The notes: generated from the sequence alone by a model not told the origin. Numbered from the stretch's first letter, positions 44,156-53,588 are shown. The stretch: 64,000 nt of DNA from an uncultured Synechococcus sp. (GCA_937911865.1 CALDSK010000248.1:62001-126000); one strand, 5' to 3'. Numbers and translations are program-made.

Positions 44156-45799
44156 ATGACGAAGTTTGTCTTTGTAACTGGCGGTGTTGTTTCTAGTATC
44201 GGTAAAGGAATCGTGGCCGCGAGCTTAGGGCGACTGCTCAAATCGCGTGATTATTCGGTCTCGATTTTAAAGCTTGATCCTTACATCAACGTAGATCCTG
44301 GAACCATGAGCCCCTTTCAGCATGGGGAAGTGTTTGTGACCGAAGACGGTGCAGAAACAGATTTAGACTTGGGCCACTATGAGCGCTTTACCGATACCTC
44401 TATGTCGCGGCTTAACAGCGTTACGACCGGCGCGATTTATCAGGCGGTTATTAATAAGGAACGGCGGGGCGACTATGAGGGTGGCACCGTGCAGGTGATT
44501 CCTCATGTGACTAATGAAATTAAGTCACGTATCCATCGGGTGGCCCGTAATCGCAATCCGGATGTGGTAATTGTAGAGATTGGCGGCACGGTGGGCGATA
44601 TTGAGTCGCTGCCATTTATGGAGGCGATTCGTCAGTTTAAGCAGGACGTGGGCCGTAACGACGTGATCTATATGCACGTGACGTTGATCCCGTGGATTCC
44701 GGCAGCGCATGAGCTAAAGACCAAACCAACGCAGCACTCGGTCAAAGAACTGCGATCTATTGGTATTCAGCCAGATATTTTGGTGTGTCGTAGCGAGCGG
44801 CTAGTTCCTGACGAGATGCGGCAGAAGATATCGCGCTTTTGTAATGTACCGATGCCCTGTGTCATTCAGGCGTTAGATGCGCCCAGCATTTACGAAGTGC
44901 CGCTATACATGGAGAAAGAAGGCCTTGCAGAGCAAAGCTTAAGCCTGCTGAATTTAGATCAGCGATCGCCCGATCTCTCCAGCTGGACCCGGTTGATTGA
45001 GCGTATGCACAGCCCGGCAAAATCGCTTGAAGTTGCGATCGTAGGGAAATATGTGCAGCTCAATGACGCCTACTTGTCTGTGACCGAAGCGCTTTGCCAT
45101 GCGGGAATGAACTTCGATACCGATGTCAAAATCCGCTGGGTAGATTCAGAAGACATTGAGAAAGACGGTCCAACGCAGCATCTTCAAGATGTGGCGGCCA
45201 TTGTGGTTCCTGGCGGCTTTGGTTCTAGAGGGGTCGATGGCAAAATTAAAACAATTCAGTACGCCCGTGAAGAGGGCGTTCCTTTCCTGGGTCTATGTTT
45301 AGGCATGCAGTGTTTGGTGATGGAGTGGGCCAAGCACGTCGCTAAGCTGCCCAGTGCCAACAGCTCTGAGTTTGATGCTGAAGCCGAAAACCCAGTTATT
45401 AGCCTAATGCCCGAGCAAGAAGACGTTGTAGACCTTGGCGGTACCATGCGTTTAGGGCTCTGGCCTTGCCGACTTGAGCCTGATACTTTGGCGAGTAAGC
45501 TCTATCGAAAAGAGGTGATTTACGAGCGTCATCGTCATCGCTACGAGTTTAATAATGCGTACCGAAATCTGTTTTTAGAAACCGGCTTTATGGTGAGCGG
45601 CACGTCTCCTGATGGCCGCCTAGTGGAAATTGTAGAGCTGCCTAGTCATCCGTTCTTTATTGCCTGTCAGTTTCACCCAGAATTTCAGTCGCGGCCAAAC
45701 ACGCCGCATCCTATGTTCTTGGGCCTGATTGAAGCGACGCTAAACGGTGAAGGACTGCCGGAAGCAGTGGATAAGCGAGTGCTGCCAGTAGAAGCCTAA
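44156..45799 (+). CDS. pyrG: CTP synthase
   Basis: Makes CTP from UTP using glutamine-derived ammonia. The N-terminal synthetase begins MTKFVFVTGGVVSSIGKGI with P-loop-like GGVVSSIGKG and the DPYINVDPGTMSP block; the C-terminal glutamine amidotransferase domain has the catalytic Cys in FLGLCLGMQCLV and His/Glu in CQFHPEFQS. The allosteric GTP region is present between. Length 547 is standard. The ribosome site AAGGAG precedes the ATG. The convergent txlA gene ends 27 bases after its stop. Confidence 0.98.
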   Translation: MTKFVFVTGGVVSSIGKGIVAASLGRLLKSRDYSVSILKLDPYINVDPGTMSPFQHGEVFVTEDGAETDLDLGHYERFTDTSMSRLNSVTTGAIYQAVINKERRGDYEGGTVQVIPHVTNEIKSRIHRVARNRNPDVVIVEIGGTVGDIESLPFMEAIRQFKQDVGRNDVIYMHVTLIPWIPAAHELKTKPTQHSVKELRSIGIQPDILVCRSERLVPDEMRQKISRFCNVPMPCVIQALDAPSIYEVPLYMEKEGLAEQSLSLLNLDQRSPDLSSWTRLIERMHSPAKSLEVAIVGKYVQLNDAYLSVTEALCHAGMNFDTDVKIRWVDSEDIEKDGPTQHLQDVAAIVVPGGFGSRGVDGKIKTIQYAREEGVPFLGLCLGMQCLVMEWAKHVAKLPSANSSEFDAEAENPVISLMPEQEDVVDLGGTMRLGLWPCRLEPDTLASKLYRKEVIYERHRHRYEFNNAYRNLFLETGFMVSGTSPDGRLVEIVELPSHPFFIACQFHPEFQSRPNTPHPMFLGLIEATLNGEGLPEAVDKRVLPVEA

Positions 45800-45826
45800 A
45801 TGTAGAAGCCTACAATTCAGTTTTTT

Positions 45827-46432
45827 CTAGTTCACAACCTGTGCGCCGTGACTGCGTGGATCGGCGGAGCCACCGGCGCCTACAACCGGGGTGTCAATGG
45901 TATCGACTTCGGTCAGCTTGCCGCTGATTTGAGCGTGAGGCAGGGTCTGTTCTTTGGATAGCAAGGCATCTAGATTTTCTGCCAAAATAGTGCGCGGCAG
46001 CTCTCCAATCGCCGCGCCTTTTTCTAGACTCTGCGCATCTAAAAACTCAAAGTGAGGAATTCCATCAACCCGATAGTTCAGCATTTCGGGTAGCCATTTG
46101 GTGTTGTCTACGTTTAGCATGACGAAGTTCACCCGGTTGGCATAGTTGGCTTCTAGCGCCTGAATGTCGGGGGCCATCGCCTGACAGCTGGTGCACCAGT
46201 TAGCGTAGAACTCAATCAGAGTAGGCTTGCCGTTGGCCATAGCAGTTTCGAGCGGAATGGCAGCTTCGGCCATTTCAGAAAGCGAGGCGGCAGGTGAGGT
46301 TGTGCGGATACCAAGAACAACGGCGATACTGAGGATAGAGGCGATCGCAACTACCACTAAATTCCTAACTTTTTTGGCCATATCCGAAGTGGCCATATCT
46401 GAAGCGGCTGTATTTGAGGAATCCACCGACAT
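45827..46432 (-). CDS. txlA: Thylakoid membrane-anchored thioredoxin (TxlA/HCF164-like)
   Basis: Thioredoxin-like protein anchored by one N-terminal helix (VVVAIASILSIAVVLGI) with its redox domain in the lumen or periplasm. ATG 46432 is preferred over a TTG 8 codons upstream. The active site is YANWCTSCQAMAP, matching WCxxC of HCF164-type proteins, which transfer reducing power across the thylakoid membrane for cytochrome b6f assembly. The cis-Pro is in DGIPHFEF. A tail of about 30 residues with GGSADPRSHGAQVVN is typical of cyanobacterial members. Length about 201. Confidence 0.87.
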   Translation of the reverse strand: MSVDSSNTAASDMATSDMAKKVRNLVVVAIASILSIAVVLGIRTTSPAASLSEMAEAAIPLETAMANGKPTLIEFYANWCTSCQAMAPDIQALEANYANRVNFVMLNVDNTKWLPEMLNYRVDGIPHFEFLDAQSLEKGAAIGELPRTILAENLDALLSKEQTLPHAQISGKLTEVDTIDTPVVGAGGSADPRSHGAQVVN

Positions 46433-46556
46433 TGTGTTCGACTGTATTGTGTTCAACTGTAAGCAATAGCTTTACCTATCTTATCGTGTTCTCTCATAAA
46501 GCTTGACTTGATCGATCTTGGAATATAGACGTTGAAATTAGGCGCTTGGAATTGCC

Positions 46557-46961
46557 GTGAAAAAAAGATTGACGCTGACCTTCCCTAAACGCACCATTCA
46601 TATGCCGATTACCTATCGGCTAGCCAAGGACTTTAACGTAGCGGCCAACATTTTTCGAGCGCACGTTGCACCCGACCAAGTCGGCAAGCTGCTGGTAGAG
46701 CTTTCTGGTGATATCGATCAGCTAGATGCGGCTATTGACTGGATGCGCGCTAACCACATTGAAGTGTCGCTCGTGAACCGAGAGATCGTGATCGATCAAG
46801 ACAGCTGCGTGCACTGTGGGCTCTGTACCGGGATGTGCCCGACCGAATCACTCAAACTGGACCCGAAAACGCATAAGCTGGTGTTTACGCGATCGCGCTG
46901 CATTATGTGTGAACAATGCCTACCCAGCTGCCCCGTCCAGGCGATCTCCACCAATTTATAG
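46557..46961 (+). CDS. NIL-domain ferredoxin with two 4Fe-4S clusters
   Basis: A 134-residue protein fused from an N-terminal NIL domain (about 1-75; MKKRLTLTFPKRTIHMPITY, QVGKLLVELSGD) and a C-terminal 2[4Fe-4S] ferredoxin with both complete cluster motifs, CVHCGLCTGMCP and CIMCEQCLPSCP. NIL domains are otherwise found in methionine ABC ATPases. Such NIL-ferredoxins are conserved in photosynthetic bacteria and often sit near methionine/homocysteine genes, though none are here. Start GTG at 46557. A small membrane protein gene follows after 68 bases. Confidence 0.9.
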   Translation: MKKRLTLTFPKRTIHMPITYRLAKDFNVAANIFRAHVAPDQVGKLLVELSGDIDQLDAAIDWMRANHIEVSLVNREIVIDQDSCVHCGLCTGMCPTESLKLDPKTHKLVFTRSRCIMCEQCLPSCPVQAISTNL

Positions 46962-47029
46962 TGGGCGCGTTAGCTACTGACCTCCGTTTAGCGCAAATTG
47001 GCTAACGCTCCCAACGCTCTAAACGCTCC

Positions 47030-47452
47030 ATGCGCAACTTTCCCTGGTTTTCCATTCTGCTACTGCTGCTGGCCAACATTGCCTTTGGCCTGTTTTTACG
47101 CGACCTAGACCTGTCGGGCTGGGTGTGGACGGCGGCGATCGCTTACATCGCCTTTGAGTGCAGCATACTCAGCATTTTCTGGACGCCTTTCTATCGATTT
47201 ATCATGATTGGCTTTAATTCAGATGTTGGCTACTCGCTAACGGCGCTGCTCGCGGCTTCCCTTGCAGTAGTCATCGTCGCCTGGGTAAACATCACCAGCT
47301 ATTTTCTGGTCATGCTAGCGGCAGCCTTGCTGGTCCGCGTAGACTTATTCACTCGTCGAATCGGCACACTGCTTTCATTTATCTTGCTTCTAGCCGTCTC
47401 TTGGCTTGGCCTGACTATTAGCTGGCTCATGCCCGGACTGCACATATCGTAG
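47030..47452 (+). CDS. Small integral membrane protein of unknown function
   Basis: A 140-residue, highly hydrophobic protein with about four predicted helices: FPWFSILLLLLANIAFGLFL, VWTAAIAYIAFECSILSIFW, YSLTALLAASLAVVIVAWVN, and RIGTLLSFILLLAVSWLGL. No charged motif or known domain is seen. Being 68 bases downstream of the NIL-ferredoxin gene on the same strand it may be cotranscribed. Not recognised further. Confidence 0.68.
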   Translation: MRNFPWFSILLLLLANIAFGLFLRDLDLSGWVWTAAIAYIAFECSILSIFWTPFYRFIMIGFNSDVGYSLTALLAASLAVVIVAWVNITSYFLVMLAAALLVRVDLFTRRIGTLLSFILLLAVSWLGLTISWLMPGLHIS

Positions 47453-47596
47453 GCAGAATGCAAGGTCTTAGGCATATCTATAGAATTACCAATACCTTGC
47501 AGGATCTGTGGCACTCCATAAATCGGCACAAGTTTGCTGGTTCTAAGCCGGTGGGAGCGCGATTGTAATGACAGCACAAGCGTTTAACTGTTGCCC

Positions 47597-47633
47597 TACC
47601 CCATGTCAGGCCGTGATATGGGGTATTTTTTTG
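47597..47633 (+). terminator. Intrinsic terminator
   Basis: TACCCCAT (47597-47604) and ATGGGGTA (47618-47625) form an 8-bp perfect stem with a 13-base loop, followed directly by TTTTTTT. It lies 145 bases after the membrane protein gene and just before the end of the convergent hydrolase gene. Confidence 0.82.
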
Positions 47634-47650
47634 GCCATTTTTTTGAAGAG

Positions 47651-48610
47651 TTATTTTTTTGAGGCTATCCAGTCAATCAAAATGGGGTTGACCACTTCAG
47701 GTGCTTCATCTTGAGGACAGTGTCCTACCCCTTCTAGTTCTATAAAGTCTTCTACTGCCGGGTACTCAGCGTAGGCCCGGGCCAGCTCAATCGGCTCCCA
47801 GGGGTCTTCTTTGCCCCACAGAATCAAAGCAGGGCAGCTCAGCTGCGGCAGCAGGTCTTCTGGAATGGGGCCCTGAGAATAGCTGATAAAGGCCAAGAAC
47901 ACGTCTACCGCGCCTGGATCAAAGGCAGGTTCTAGCAGCAGAGAGACCAGTTCATCGGTGACCTCTTCTTTGCGGCCATAGGCCTGACGTAAGATATTTT
48001 TAACGGCCTTGGGCTTGGCTAGCTGATTGAAAAACAGCCTGATCAGCGGACGGTAGCTCAGTACTTTTTGGATGTAGGGCGTAGGCGCACTGCGATACCA
48101 GGGTAGTGTTTGACGCTTGCGGTCGTGGAGCAGGCGCAAAGAGCAATCTAGCAGCGCCACGCCACGCACCCACTCAGGTGCTAGCACGGCGGTCTGCATG
48201 GCGACTACACAGCCAATAGAGTTGGCAACCAGAAAGGCGCCTTGGCCAACCACCTGCTGGCAGAACGCTAGAACCTGCTTTCCCCAGGTTTCAAAGGTGT
48301 AGTCCAACGGGTCACCGGGCGTGGGCTTTGCTGATTTGCCGTAGCCCAGCAAGTCGATGGCGTATACCCGATAGGTAGCCGCGAACGCTGGAATGTTTTT
48401 TCGCCAGTGAATGCTAGAAGCGCCAAAGCCATGAATCATGACCACAGCAGGCGCATTCGCTTGTTCGTCTCCGGCTACCTGATAGCCGATGGTGAATCCT
48501 TGCCATTCCCAGGTTTCGGCTGTGGCTCTGGCCACGGAGGCTACGGATGAAGAGGCTGTATTTTCGACGCTGCTGTTGCTTTGGGTATCAGGCTGATGAG
48601 AAGAAGACAT
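47651..48610 (-). CDS. Alpha/beta hydrolase
   Basis: A 319-residue alpha/beta hydrolase-fold enzyme. Residues 1-25 are Ser/Thr-rich and low complexity. The oxyanion-type HGFGASSIHW, the nucleophile elbow in LVANSIGCVVAM (Asn-Ser-Ile-Gly-Cys, Ser nucleophile), the acid Asp in LWGKEDPWEP and His in GVGHCPQDE complete the triad. Close in form to haloalkane/epoxide or pheophytinase-like hydrolases of cyanobacteria, but the substrate is unknown. It is the last gene of a minus-strand run after the two M16 peptidase genes, 23 bases from the nearest. Confidence 0.87.
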   Translation of the reverse strand: MSSSHQPDTQSNSSVENTASSSVASVARATAETWEWQGFTIGYQVAGDEQANAPAVVMIHGFGASSIHWRKNIPAFAATYRVYAIDLLGYGKSAKPTPGDPLDYTFETWGKQVLAFCQQVVGQGAFLVANSIGCVVAMQTAVLAPEWVRGVALLDCSLRLLHDRKRQTLPWYRSAPTPYIQKVLSYRPLIRLFFNQLAKPKAVKNILRQAYGRKEEVTDELVSLLLEPAFDPGAVDVFLAFISYSQGPIPEDLLPQLSCPALILWGKEDPWEPIELARAYAEYPAVEDFIELEGVGHCPQDEAPEVVNPILIDWIASKK

Positions 48611-48633
48611 GGCTGAGAAGTAGACCGTACCTG

Positions 48634-49908
48634 TTAGCGTAACGGTTCTACGGCTGCGGCTGGTCCCAACACAGATACAGATTCTTCGGTAAAGCAGCGT
48701 TTAGCAGCCGACTGTACGTCTTCAACAGTGACTGCTGCGATCGCCCTCTGAAACTCCTCATCAAACTCCATTCCCAAGCCCAGTACTTCATACCAGCCTA
48801 GCGTCTGTGCAATCTGGCAGTTGGTTTGCTTGCCGAGGGCATACTGTCCCAAAATTTTGTTTTTACAAACCTGCAGCTCTTCTGCGCTCAAGGGGGTCGT
48901 GGTTAGCCGAGTAATTTCTTTGCGCAGCCCGGCGAGCGCCACCGGGACATTGTCAGGGGCCGTTCCGATATAGGCTATAAACTGCGACTGGCTCAAACGG
49001 GTCGGGTAGAAGGCTGAGACGTCGTAGGCCAAGCCCTGCTTTTCTCTGAGCTCTACAAACAGCCGGCTAGAGAGCCCATTGCCCAGATACGTGCTAACCA
49101 GCTTGAGCGCGGCGTAGTCTGGGCCACCAACCGAGTCTGCCAGATACCCCAGAACTACAAAGGCCTGATTTGTCTCTTGAACAGTGACAATTTTTCGGGC
49201 GGACCTTTTTATCTGGGGAAAGCTTACTGCTGACAGAGGTCGAATCGGAGGCTTCCAGCCACCAAAGAACTGTTCAACCAGCTTTACAGAGAGCTTAGGT
49301 GAGATTCGCCCCACCACCGTAATCACAATATTGTCGGTGCGGAAGTACTGCTGGTGGGCTGATTGCAGGTCGGCCTGGGTAAAGTTAGCGAGGCACGCTT
49401 CGGTTTGTGCGTTGGTCAGACCGTAGGGATGGCCGGCATAAATTGACACGCGAAAATGGTTGTAGGCGACGCTAAAAGGCTGCTCTTTCATGGACTTGAG
49501 CCCCTGTAGAATTAGCCGCCGCTCCAAGTCAATTTCGGCTTCAGGAAAGCTGGGCTGCTGAATCACTTCTGCAGCTAGCGCCAAGACGGTTTCAAAATCT
49601 GATGAAACCGTTTTAAGGCTGACGATGCTGTAGTCAGAGGCCACATCTGCGCCAAACCCAGCCCCGATAGACTCAACGACTTCTGCAATTTCCAGCGCAT
49701 CCTTTTGCTGGGTCCCTTTGGTTAATACAGCAGTCAGCAAGCCAAACAGCCCAGAATTCTCAGCGGTTTCGTAGCCATGTCCCGCTCGGATAAAAATGCG
49801 AGACGCAATGATATCAGCGACTGGATTTTCAATGGCTATGACCGTTAGCCCGTTGGAAAGGGTTGTGCGGAGTGTCGTGGGCTGTTTAGTCAAAGTAGAA
49901 GAAGTCAC
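48634..49908 (-). CDS. M16 peptidase family protein, non-catalytic subunit
   Basis: Insulinase-family (M16) protein whose N-terminal domain lacks the HxxEH zinc motif: at that place it reads ENSGLFGLLTAVLTKGT. It keeps the fold and the C-terminal domain (GNGLSSRLFVELREKQGLAY, with the R...Y pair that contacts substrate). It is therefore the non-catalytic partner of the neighbouring M16 protein. Start uncertain: TTG at 50007 opens the frame, GTG at 49908 is my choice, giving about 424 residues as in homologues. The catalytic partner is encoded upstream. Confidence 0.86.
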   Translation of the reverse strand: MTSSTLTKQPTTLRTTLSNGLTVIAIENPVADIIASRIFIRAGHGYETAENSGLFGLLTAVLTKGTQQKDALEIAEVVESIGAGFGADVASDYSIVSLKTVSSDFETVLALAAEVIQQPSFPEAEIDLERRLILQGLKSMKEQPFSVAYNHFRVSIYAGHPYGLTNAQTEACLANFTQADLQSAHQQYFRTDNIVITVVGRISPKLSVKLVEQFFGGWKPPIRPLSAVSFPQIKRSARKIVTVQETNQAFVVLGYLADSVGGPDYAALKLVSTYLGNGLSSRLFVELREKQGLAYDVSAFYPTRLSQSQFIAYIGTAPDNVPVALAGLRKEITRLTTTPLSAEELQVCKNKILGQYALGKQTNCQIAQTLGWYEVLGLGMEFDEEFQRAIAAVTVEDVQSAAKRCFTEESVSVLGPAAAVEPLR

Positions 49909-50155
49909 AGTGGCGGTGCTATCGGTAAAAGAATGACGGGATGAGGCTGCTGACAAGGTGAGTTGACAAGGGTCGCACTCAAAAGAAGCAGATATATGTA
50001 CCCACAATATAAAATCGCAACAAATCCCTATAGAACTATAGACTCACACATACATCAGCTGTAACTTGGCTTTAATTTAGCGAACCAGAGGGGCTGATGG
50101 CCGTTCTAGAGAGGTATTTATACCTAATTCTACTGGAGTGTTGTTACCTGCTGTA

Positions 50156-51406
50156 CTAAACCGGGTGCAGGATGACCGCAGTGTAGTTATCGACACTCAG
50201 GTACTGCTGAGCAGTCTGCTGCAAGTCTAGCGCCGTAGTAGACTCCAATGTCTGCGGGTAGGTTGCGGCTAAGCTGGGCTCAGCGATGGTGGCATAGTAC
50301 CCATACAGTCCGGCTATTTGACCCGGCGTTTCAGTAGAAAATGCATAGTCTGTCAGGATAAGGCGCTTGGCTTTAGAGAGTTCTGCTGCTGAAACGGGGG
50401 TGTGTATGAGTTCTGTGATGCGATCGCACACTCTAGCCTCTACCGCTTCTACCTGATGCGCCTCTAGCCACATCGACAGACTCAAAGCGCTACAGTCTTT
50501 TTGCAGCGTAAAGCTGCTGCTGATATCCTGCACAAGCTGTTGCTCTTCGCGCAGCTCTCTGACGAGCCGAGCGGTTTGTCCGCCCCCTAGCAGCATGCTC
50601 AGAATATCCAGCGCGCAGGCAGCGGATACATCAGCAATCCCGGGTCCTAGCCAAGCCATTGTCAACCGGCTCTGCTCTATGTTCGGCAGCTGCAAGACCT
50701 GCCGCTGGTGAGTAGGCTCTGGGATGGGCTTTGGCTGCGCTTCGGGGCACCAAAGCGGCTGGGCGAAGCGGCTAAAAGATTGCTGAACCATCGACAGCGT
50801 GTCTGCTTGAGAAATCCCCCCAGCCACAACAACCGTCATATTTTGGGGTTGATAGTGAGCCTGATGAAAGCGTCTCATCTCTTCAGGTGAGCGAGCTGCC
50901 AAAATTTCAGGTGTGCCGAGCACGGCTCGCCCATAGCCATGTTTTCCATATAGCAGCTCACACAGGGTCTGGTATCCCACCCAGTCGGGATCATCATGGG
51001 CCTGACTAATTTCTTCGAGTACGACCTGCCGCTCTCGGACGAACTCGTCTGCCGGAATAGCCGCGCAAAGCAGCAAGTCTGCTAGGTAAGGCAGCGTTCG
51101 CGGCAGCGCTTCTGCGGCGACCGTAATGTAAAAGTGAGCATAGTCGTGACTGGTCGCGGCGTTTGTCATACCGCCCTGACTTTCGATCGCCCAGTCAAAT
51201 TCGCCTGGCTGAAGCCGCTGAGTTCCTTTGAACACCATATGCTCTAGGAAGTGAGCCATGCCGGACCATGCTGCGGGCTCTTGATTGGCACCAGCGCGCA
51301 CCCACACATCAACTACAGTTGCTGGCGTTGTCATCTCTTGATGGATTACGGTGAGTCCATTTTCTAGGCGCTTCATGGTGGCACCGTTGTGTAAACCTGT
51401 TGGCAT
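50156..51406 (-). CDS. M16 peptidase family protein, catalytic subunit
   Basis: Zinc metalloprotease of the M16 family with the inverted HxxEH motif complete (GMAHFLEHMVFKGTQ) and the third ligand Glu in QVVLEEISQAHDDPD. The C-terminal domain has MLLGGGQTARLVRELREEQQL. Start is ATG 51406; the frame opens at a TTG at 51466. Length about 416 residues. It probably pairs with the product of the downstream gene to form a two-subunit peptidase like those that process short peptides. Cellular location is not clear: no convincing signal peptide. Confidence 0.92.
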   Translation of the reverse strand: MPTGLHNGATMKRLENGLTVIHQEMTTPATVVDVWVRAGANQEPAAWSGMAHFLEHMVFKGTQRLQPGEFDWAIESQGGMTNAATSHDYAHFYITVAAEALPRTLPYLADLLLCAAIPADEFVRERQVVLEEISQAHDDPDWVGYQTLCELLYGKHGYGRAVLGTPEILAARSPEEMRRFHQAHYQPQNMTVVVAGGISQADTLSMVQQSFSRFAQPLWCPEAQPKPIPEPTHQRQVLQLPNIEQSRLTMAWLGPGIADVSAACALDILSMLLGGGQTARLVRELREEQQLVQDISSSFTLQKDCSALSLSMWLEAHQVEAVEARVCDRITELIHTPVSAAELSKAKRLILTDYAFSTETPGQIAGLYGYYATIAEPSLAATYPQTLESTTALDLQQTAQQYLSVDNYTAVILHPV

Positions 51407-51595
51407 GACACCTACCAGATGAGAGATCTGAGCGCAGTTGTTGATAGCAGACTCGAATTGTTGCAAGAGCTAGAAACCTATCGAATCGTTGATTAATTTA
51501 TCCAGATGCTAGCGGGCTTCTGAAATGTTTGCTGGGTTGGATCGCAAAGTGTAAACAAACGAAAGTATTGCTGTGGATCAGTCAAAAATCCAAAT

Positions 51596-51628
51596 AAAAA
51601 ATCCTCGTTCCAAAAGAACAAGGATTTT
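51596..51628 (-). terminator. Terminator of the 6S-like RNA
   Basis: AAATCCTcGTTC and GAACaAGGATTT form a 12-base near-perfect stem with a CAAAA loop, flanked by T runs (TTTTT) on the plus strand and on the minus strand. On the minus strand it follows the RNA candidate directly. It could also stop transcripts from the plus side. Confidence 0.78.
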
Positions 51629-51790
51629 TCTATCGTTCAACCGCGGCGCCGTCTTACCTCAGTTTTTGACCTGGGGTGACCAGGTGGGAGTCTCGGCTAT
51701 AGGTGTATTAGTTTCCGAGTAACTAACCTATTTGGGACAAGCCCAAACAGACAAGCTCGGTATACTGCAACCTCAGCAGCAAGACACCCT
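51629..51790 (-). ncRNA. ssaA: Candidate 6S RNA (SsaA) next to purK
   Basis: The gap downstream of purK contains a structured, GC-rich segment. Read on the minus strand the ends pair (GGTGTCTTGC near 51788 with GGTAAGAC near 51650), and the inside has two clear hairpins: TTTGGG/CCCAAA, and TTAGTT/AACTAA within TAGGT/ACCTA. A strong terminator follows. With the terminator, the transcript would be about 190 nt, close to cyanobacterial 6S RNA (about 185 nt). From memory, the 6S RNA gene is located beside purK in many cyanobacteria. 6S RNA binds RNA polymerase and mimics an open promoter. The identity rests on position, size and structure; I could not align it. Confidence 0.62.
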
Positions 51791-51961
51791 AAAAATGAAA
51801 AACATAGATCAGAAAACGTTGTTGGCAGTCACCAACGCCGTAGCAGAACTGAGGTCATCATAGCGAACCTATCCCCCAGTTCGACAAGGGGAAATCCATA
51901 CAGAAGGATGACGGATATTCGCCCTAACGATTAGATATTTGAAAGTGTGAAATCTTGAAGT

Positions 51962-53143
51962 TTACGTTTCATACCAAAGCGATTCGATACGTTGAACGAT
52001 GTCGGCTACCGCCCTGTCGTCGTTTGAGCTGTCTGTAAGAACAGTCACATGTGCCATTTTTCGGCCTACCCGAGATTGTTTTTTTCCGTACCAGTACACA
52101 TAAGTGTCCGGAAGGGTTTTGAGTCGGTTGAGTTTGTCCGCTTGCTTGCTGCCAGAGCCACTGTCAGCGTTTTCGGTACCGAGTAAATTGATCATGACAG
52201 CACCGGGTGCGGTGAGCTTACTATCGGTCAAAGGTAGACCACTCACCGCTCGTAGCTGCTGCTCAAACTGCGAGGTGGCGCAAGCATCCAGGGTGTAGTG
52301 CCCCGAGTTATGAGTGCGCGGTGCGATCTCATTCACGAGTACCTGACCTGACTGGGTCAAAAAAAGCTCTATGCCAAAGATGCCGACAACCCCCAAACTA
52401 TTCACCAGATCGGTGGCAATTGCCCTCACCTCATTAGTCACACTTTCTGCTAAGCGAGCGGGTGCAATCACGCGTCTACAGACCTGATCGATTTGTTCGG
52501 TTTCTACAACCGGATACACCACCACCTCTCCAGTTTGAGACCGGGCAACCATCACTGCCAGCTCTTTTTCAAAATCAACAAAGGCTTCAAGTAGTACGGG
52601 CTGATAGCCTAGCTGTTGCCAGGTTGTTTCCACTGCATTCAGCGTTTCAAGAATAAAAGTGCCCTGGCCATCGTAGCCGTGGCGGCGAGTTTTAAGCGCA
52701 AGCGGTAGACCTACCTGCTCGACTTTTTCTTTTAATACAGAGAGGTCTCTTTCGCTTTGTAAGGTCTCGAACGGCGGTGAAGGGAGGCCGATGCGATCGC
52801 AATACTGTCTTTGGTCGTATTTATCGAGTAGAGGCGCTAAGCAATCTAGCTGAGGATAAAATACGGTGCCTTGCGCTTCTAGCTTTTTAAGCGCAGGTAG
52901 GTCAATAAATTCATTCTCGAAGGTGATGACATCGCACTGAGCGCTAAGCTGAGCTGTGACATCTGCATCGGCGATGGGTCCAAGGATGGTGCGATGTGCG
53001 ATCGCACAGGCCGGATCATCTGCGCCCGGTGTTTGTACAGATAGTTCGATATTGAGAGCGTTAGCGCCTGCTGCCATCATCCAAGCAAGCTGTCCGCCGC
53101 CGATGACGCCAACTCGCCGCACTTGATGGCTTTCACGATTCAT
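51962..53143 (-). CDS. purK: N5-carboxyaminoimidazole ribonucleotide synthetase
   Basis: ATP-grasp enzyme of purine synthesis that carboxylates AIR using bicarbonate. N-terminal GVIGGGQLAWMMAAGANALN, the TFENEFID motif typical of PurK, and the ATP-grasp core with PLALKTRRHGYDGQGT and LVNEIAPRTHNSGHYTLDA. The length of 393 residues is normal. It faces away from the YefM/YoeB pair; on its 3' side is the candidate 6S RNA on the same strand. Confidence 0.96.
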   Translation of the reverse strand: MNRESHQVRRVGVIGGGQLAWMMAAGANALNIELSVQTPGADDPACAIAHRTILGPIADADVTAQLSAQCDVITFENEFIDLPALKKLEAQGTVFYPQLDCLAPLLDKYDQRQYCDRIGLPSPPFETLQSERDLSVLKEKVEQVGLPLALKTRRHGYDGQGTFILETLNAVETTWQQLGYQPVLLEAFVDFEKELAVMVARSQTGEVVVYPVVETEQIDQVCRRVIAPARLAESVTNEVRAIATDLVNSLGVVGIFGIELFLTQSGQVLVNEIAPRTHNSGHYTLDACATSQFEQQLRAVSGLPLTDSKLTAPGAVMINLLGTENADSGSGSKQADKLNRLKTLPDTYVYWYGKKQSRVGRKMAHVTVLTDSSNDDRAVADIVQRIESLWYET

Positions 53144-53277
53144 GACACTACCTCTAACTTCAGGCTGAGACTATCTGTAATAGCATGATGCACTACCGTT
53201 GCTTGACGTAGTCGCTATGCAATTCTGCAATTTTGCTAATATTGTTGGTGAAATGGCATGTAACGTAAGGTCGCACG

Positions 53278-53532
53278 ATGGAAATAGTTACCTTCAACGA
53301 GGCTAGTCGTGAACTGACTACCGTTTTAGACCGTGTTGTTGACGATGCCGACTACACCGTCGTTACTAGAGACGATGCAGAAGATATTGTCATCATGTCG
53401 AGAAAGTATTTTGATAGTTTGATGGAAACCCTTTATCTGCTGGAATCTCCTGCTAATGCTGTTAATCTGCGAGAATCTATCGCTCAGTACCGTGCAGGAC
53501 TAGTGAAAGAAAGAGATTTGACAGAGGATTGA
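53278..53532 (+). CDS. yefM: Antitoxin of the Phd/YefM family
   Basis: An 84-residue antitoxin with the N-terminal DNA-binding fold (MEIVTFNEASRELTTVLDRV) and a C-terminal helix (LRESIAQYRAGLVKE) that neutralises the toxin. The sequence is typical of the Phd/YefM group, DDAEDIVIMSRKYFDSLMETLYLL. The toxin gene follows after 56 bases. Antitoxin-toxin complexes of this class repress their own promoter; an operator was not identified by eye. Confidence 0.9.
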   Translation: MEIVTFNEASRELTTVLDRVVDDADYTVVTRDDAEDIVIMSRKYFDSLMETLYLLESPANAVNLRESIAQYRAGLVKERDLTED

Positions 53533-53588
53533 GCGAGTTATAAATCATCGTAACAACCCACTTTTATTAAAACTCACTCTGAATCTGC

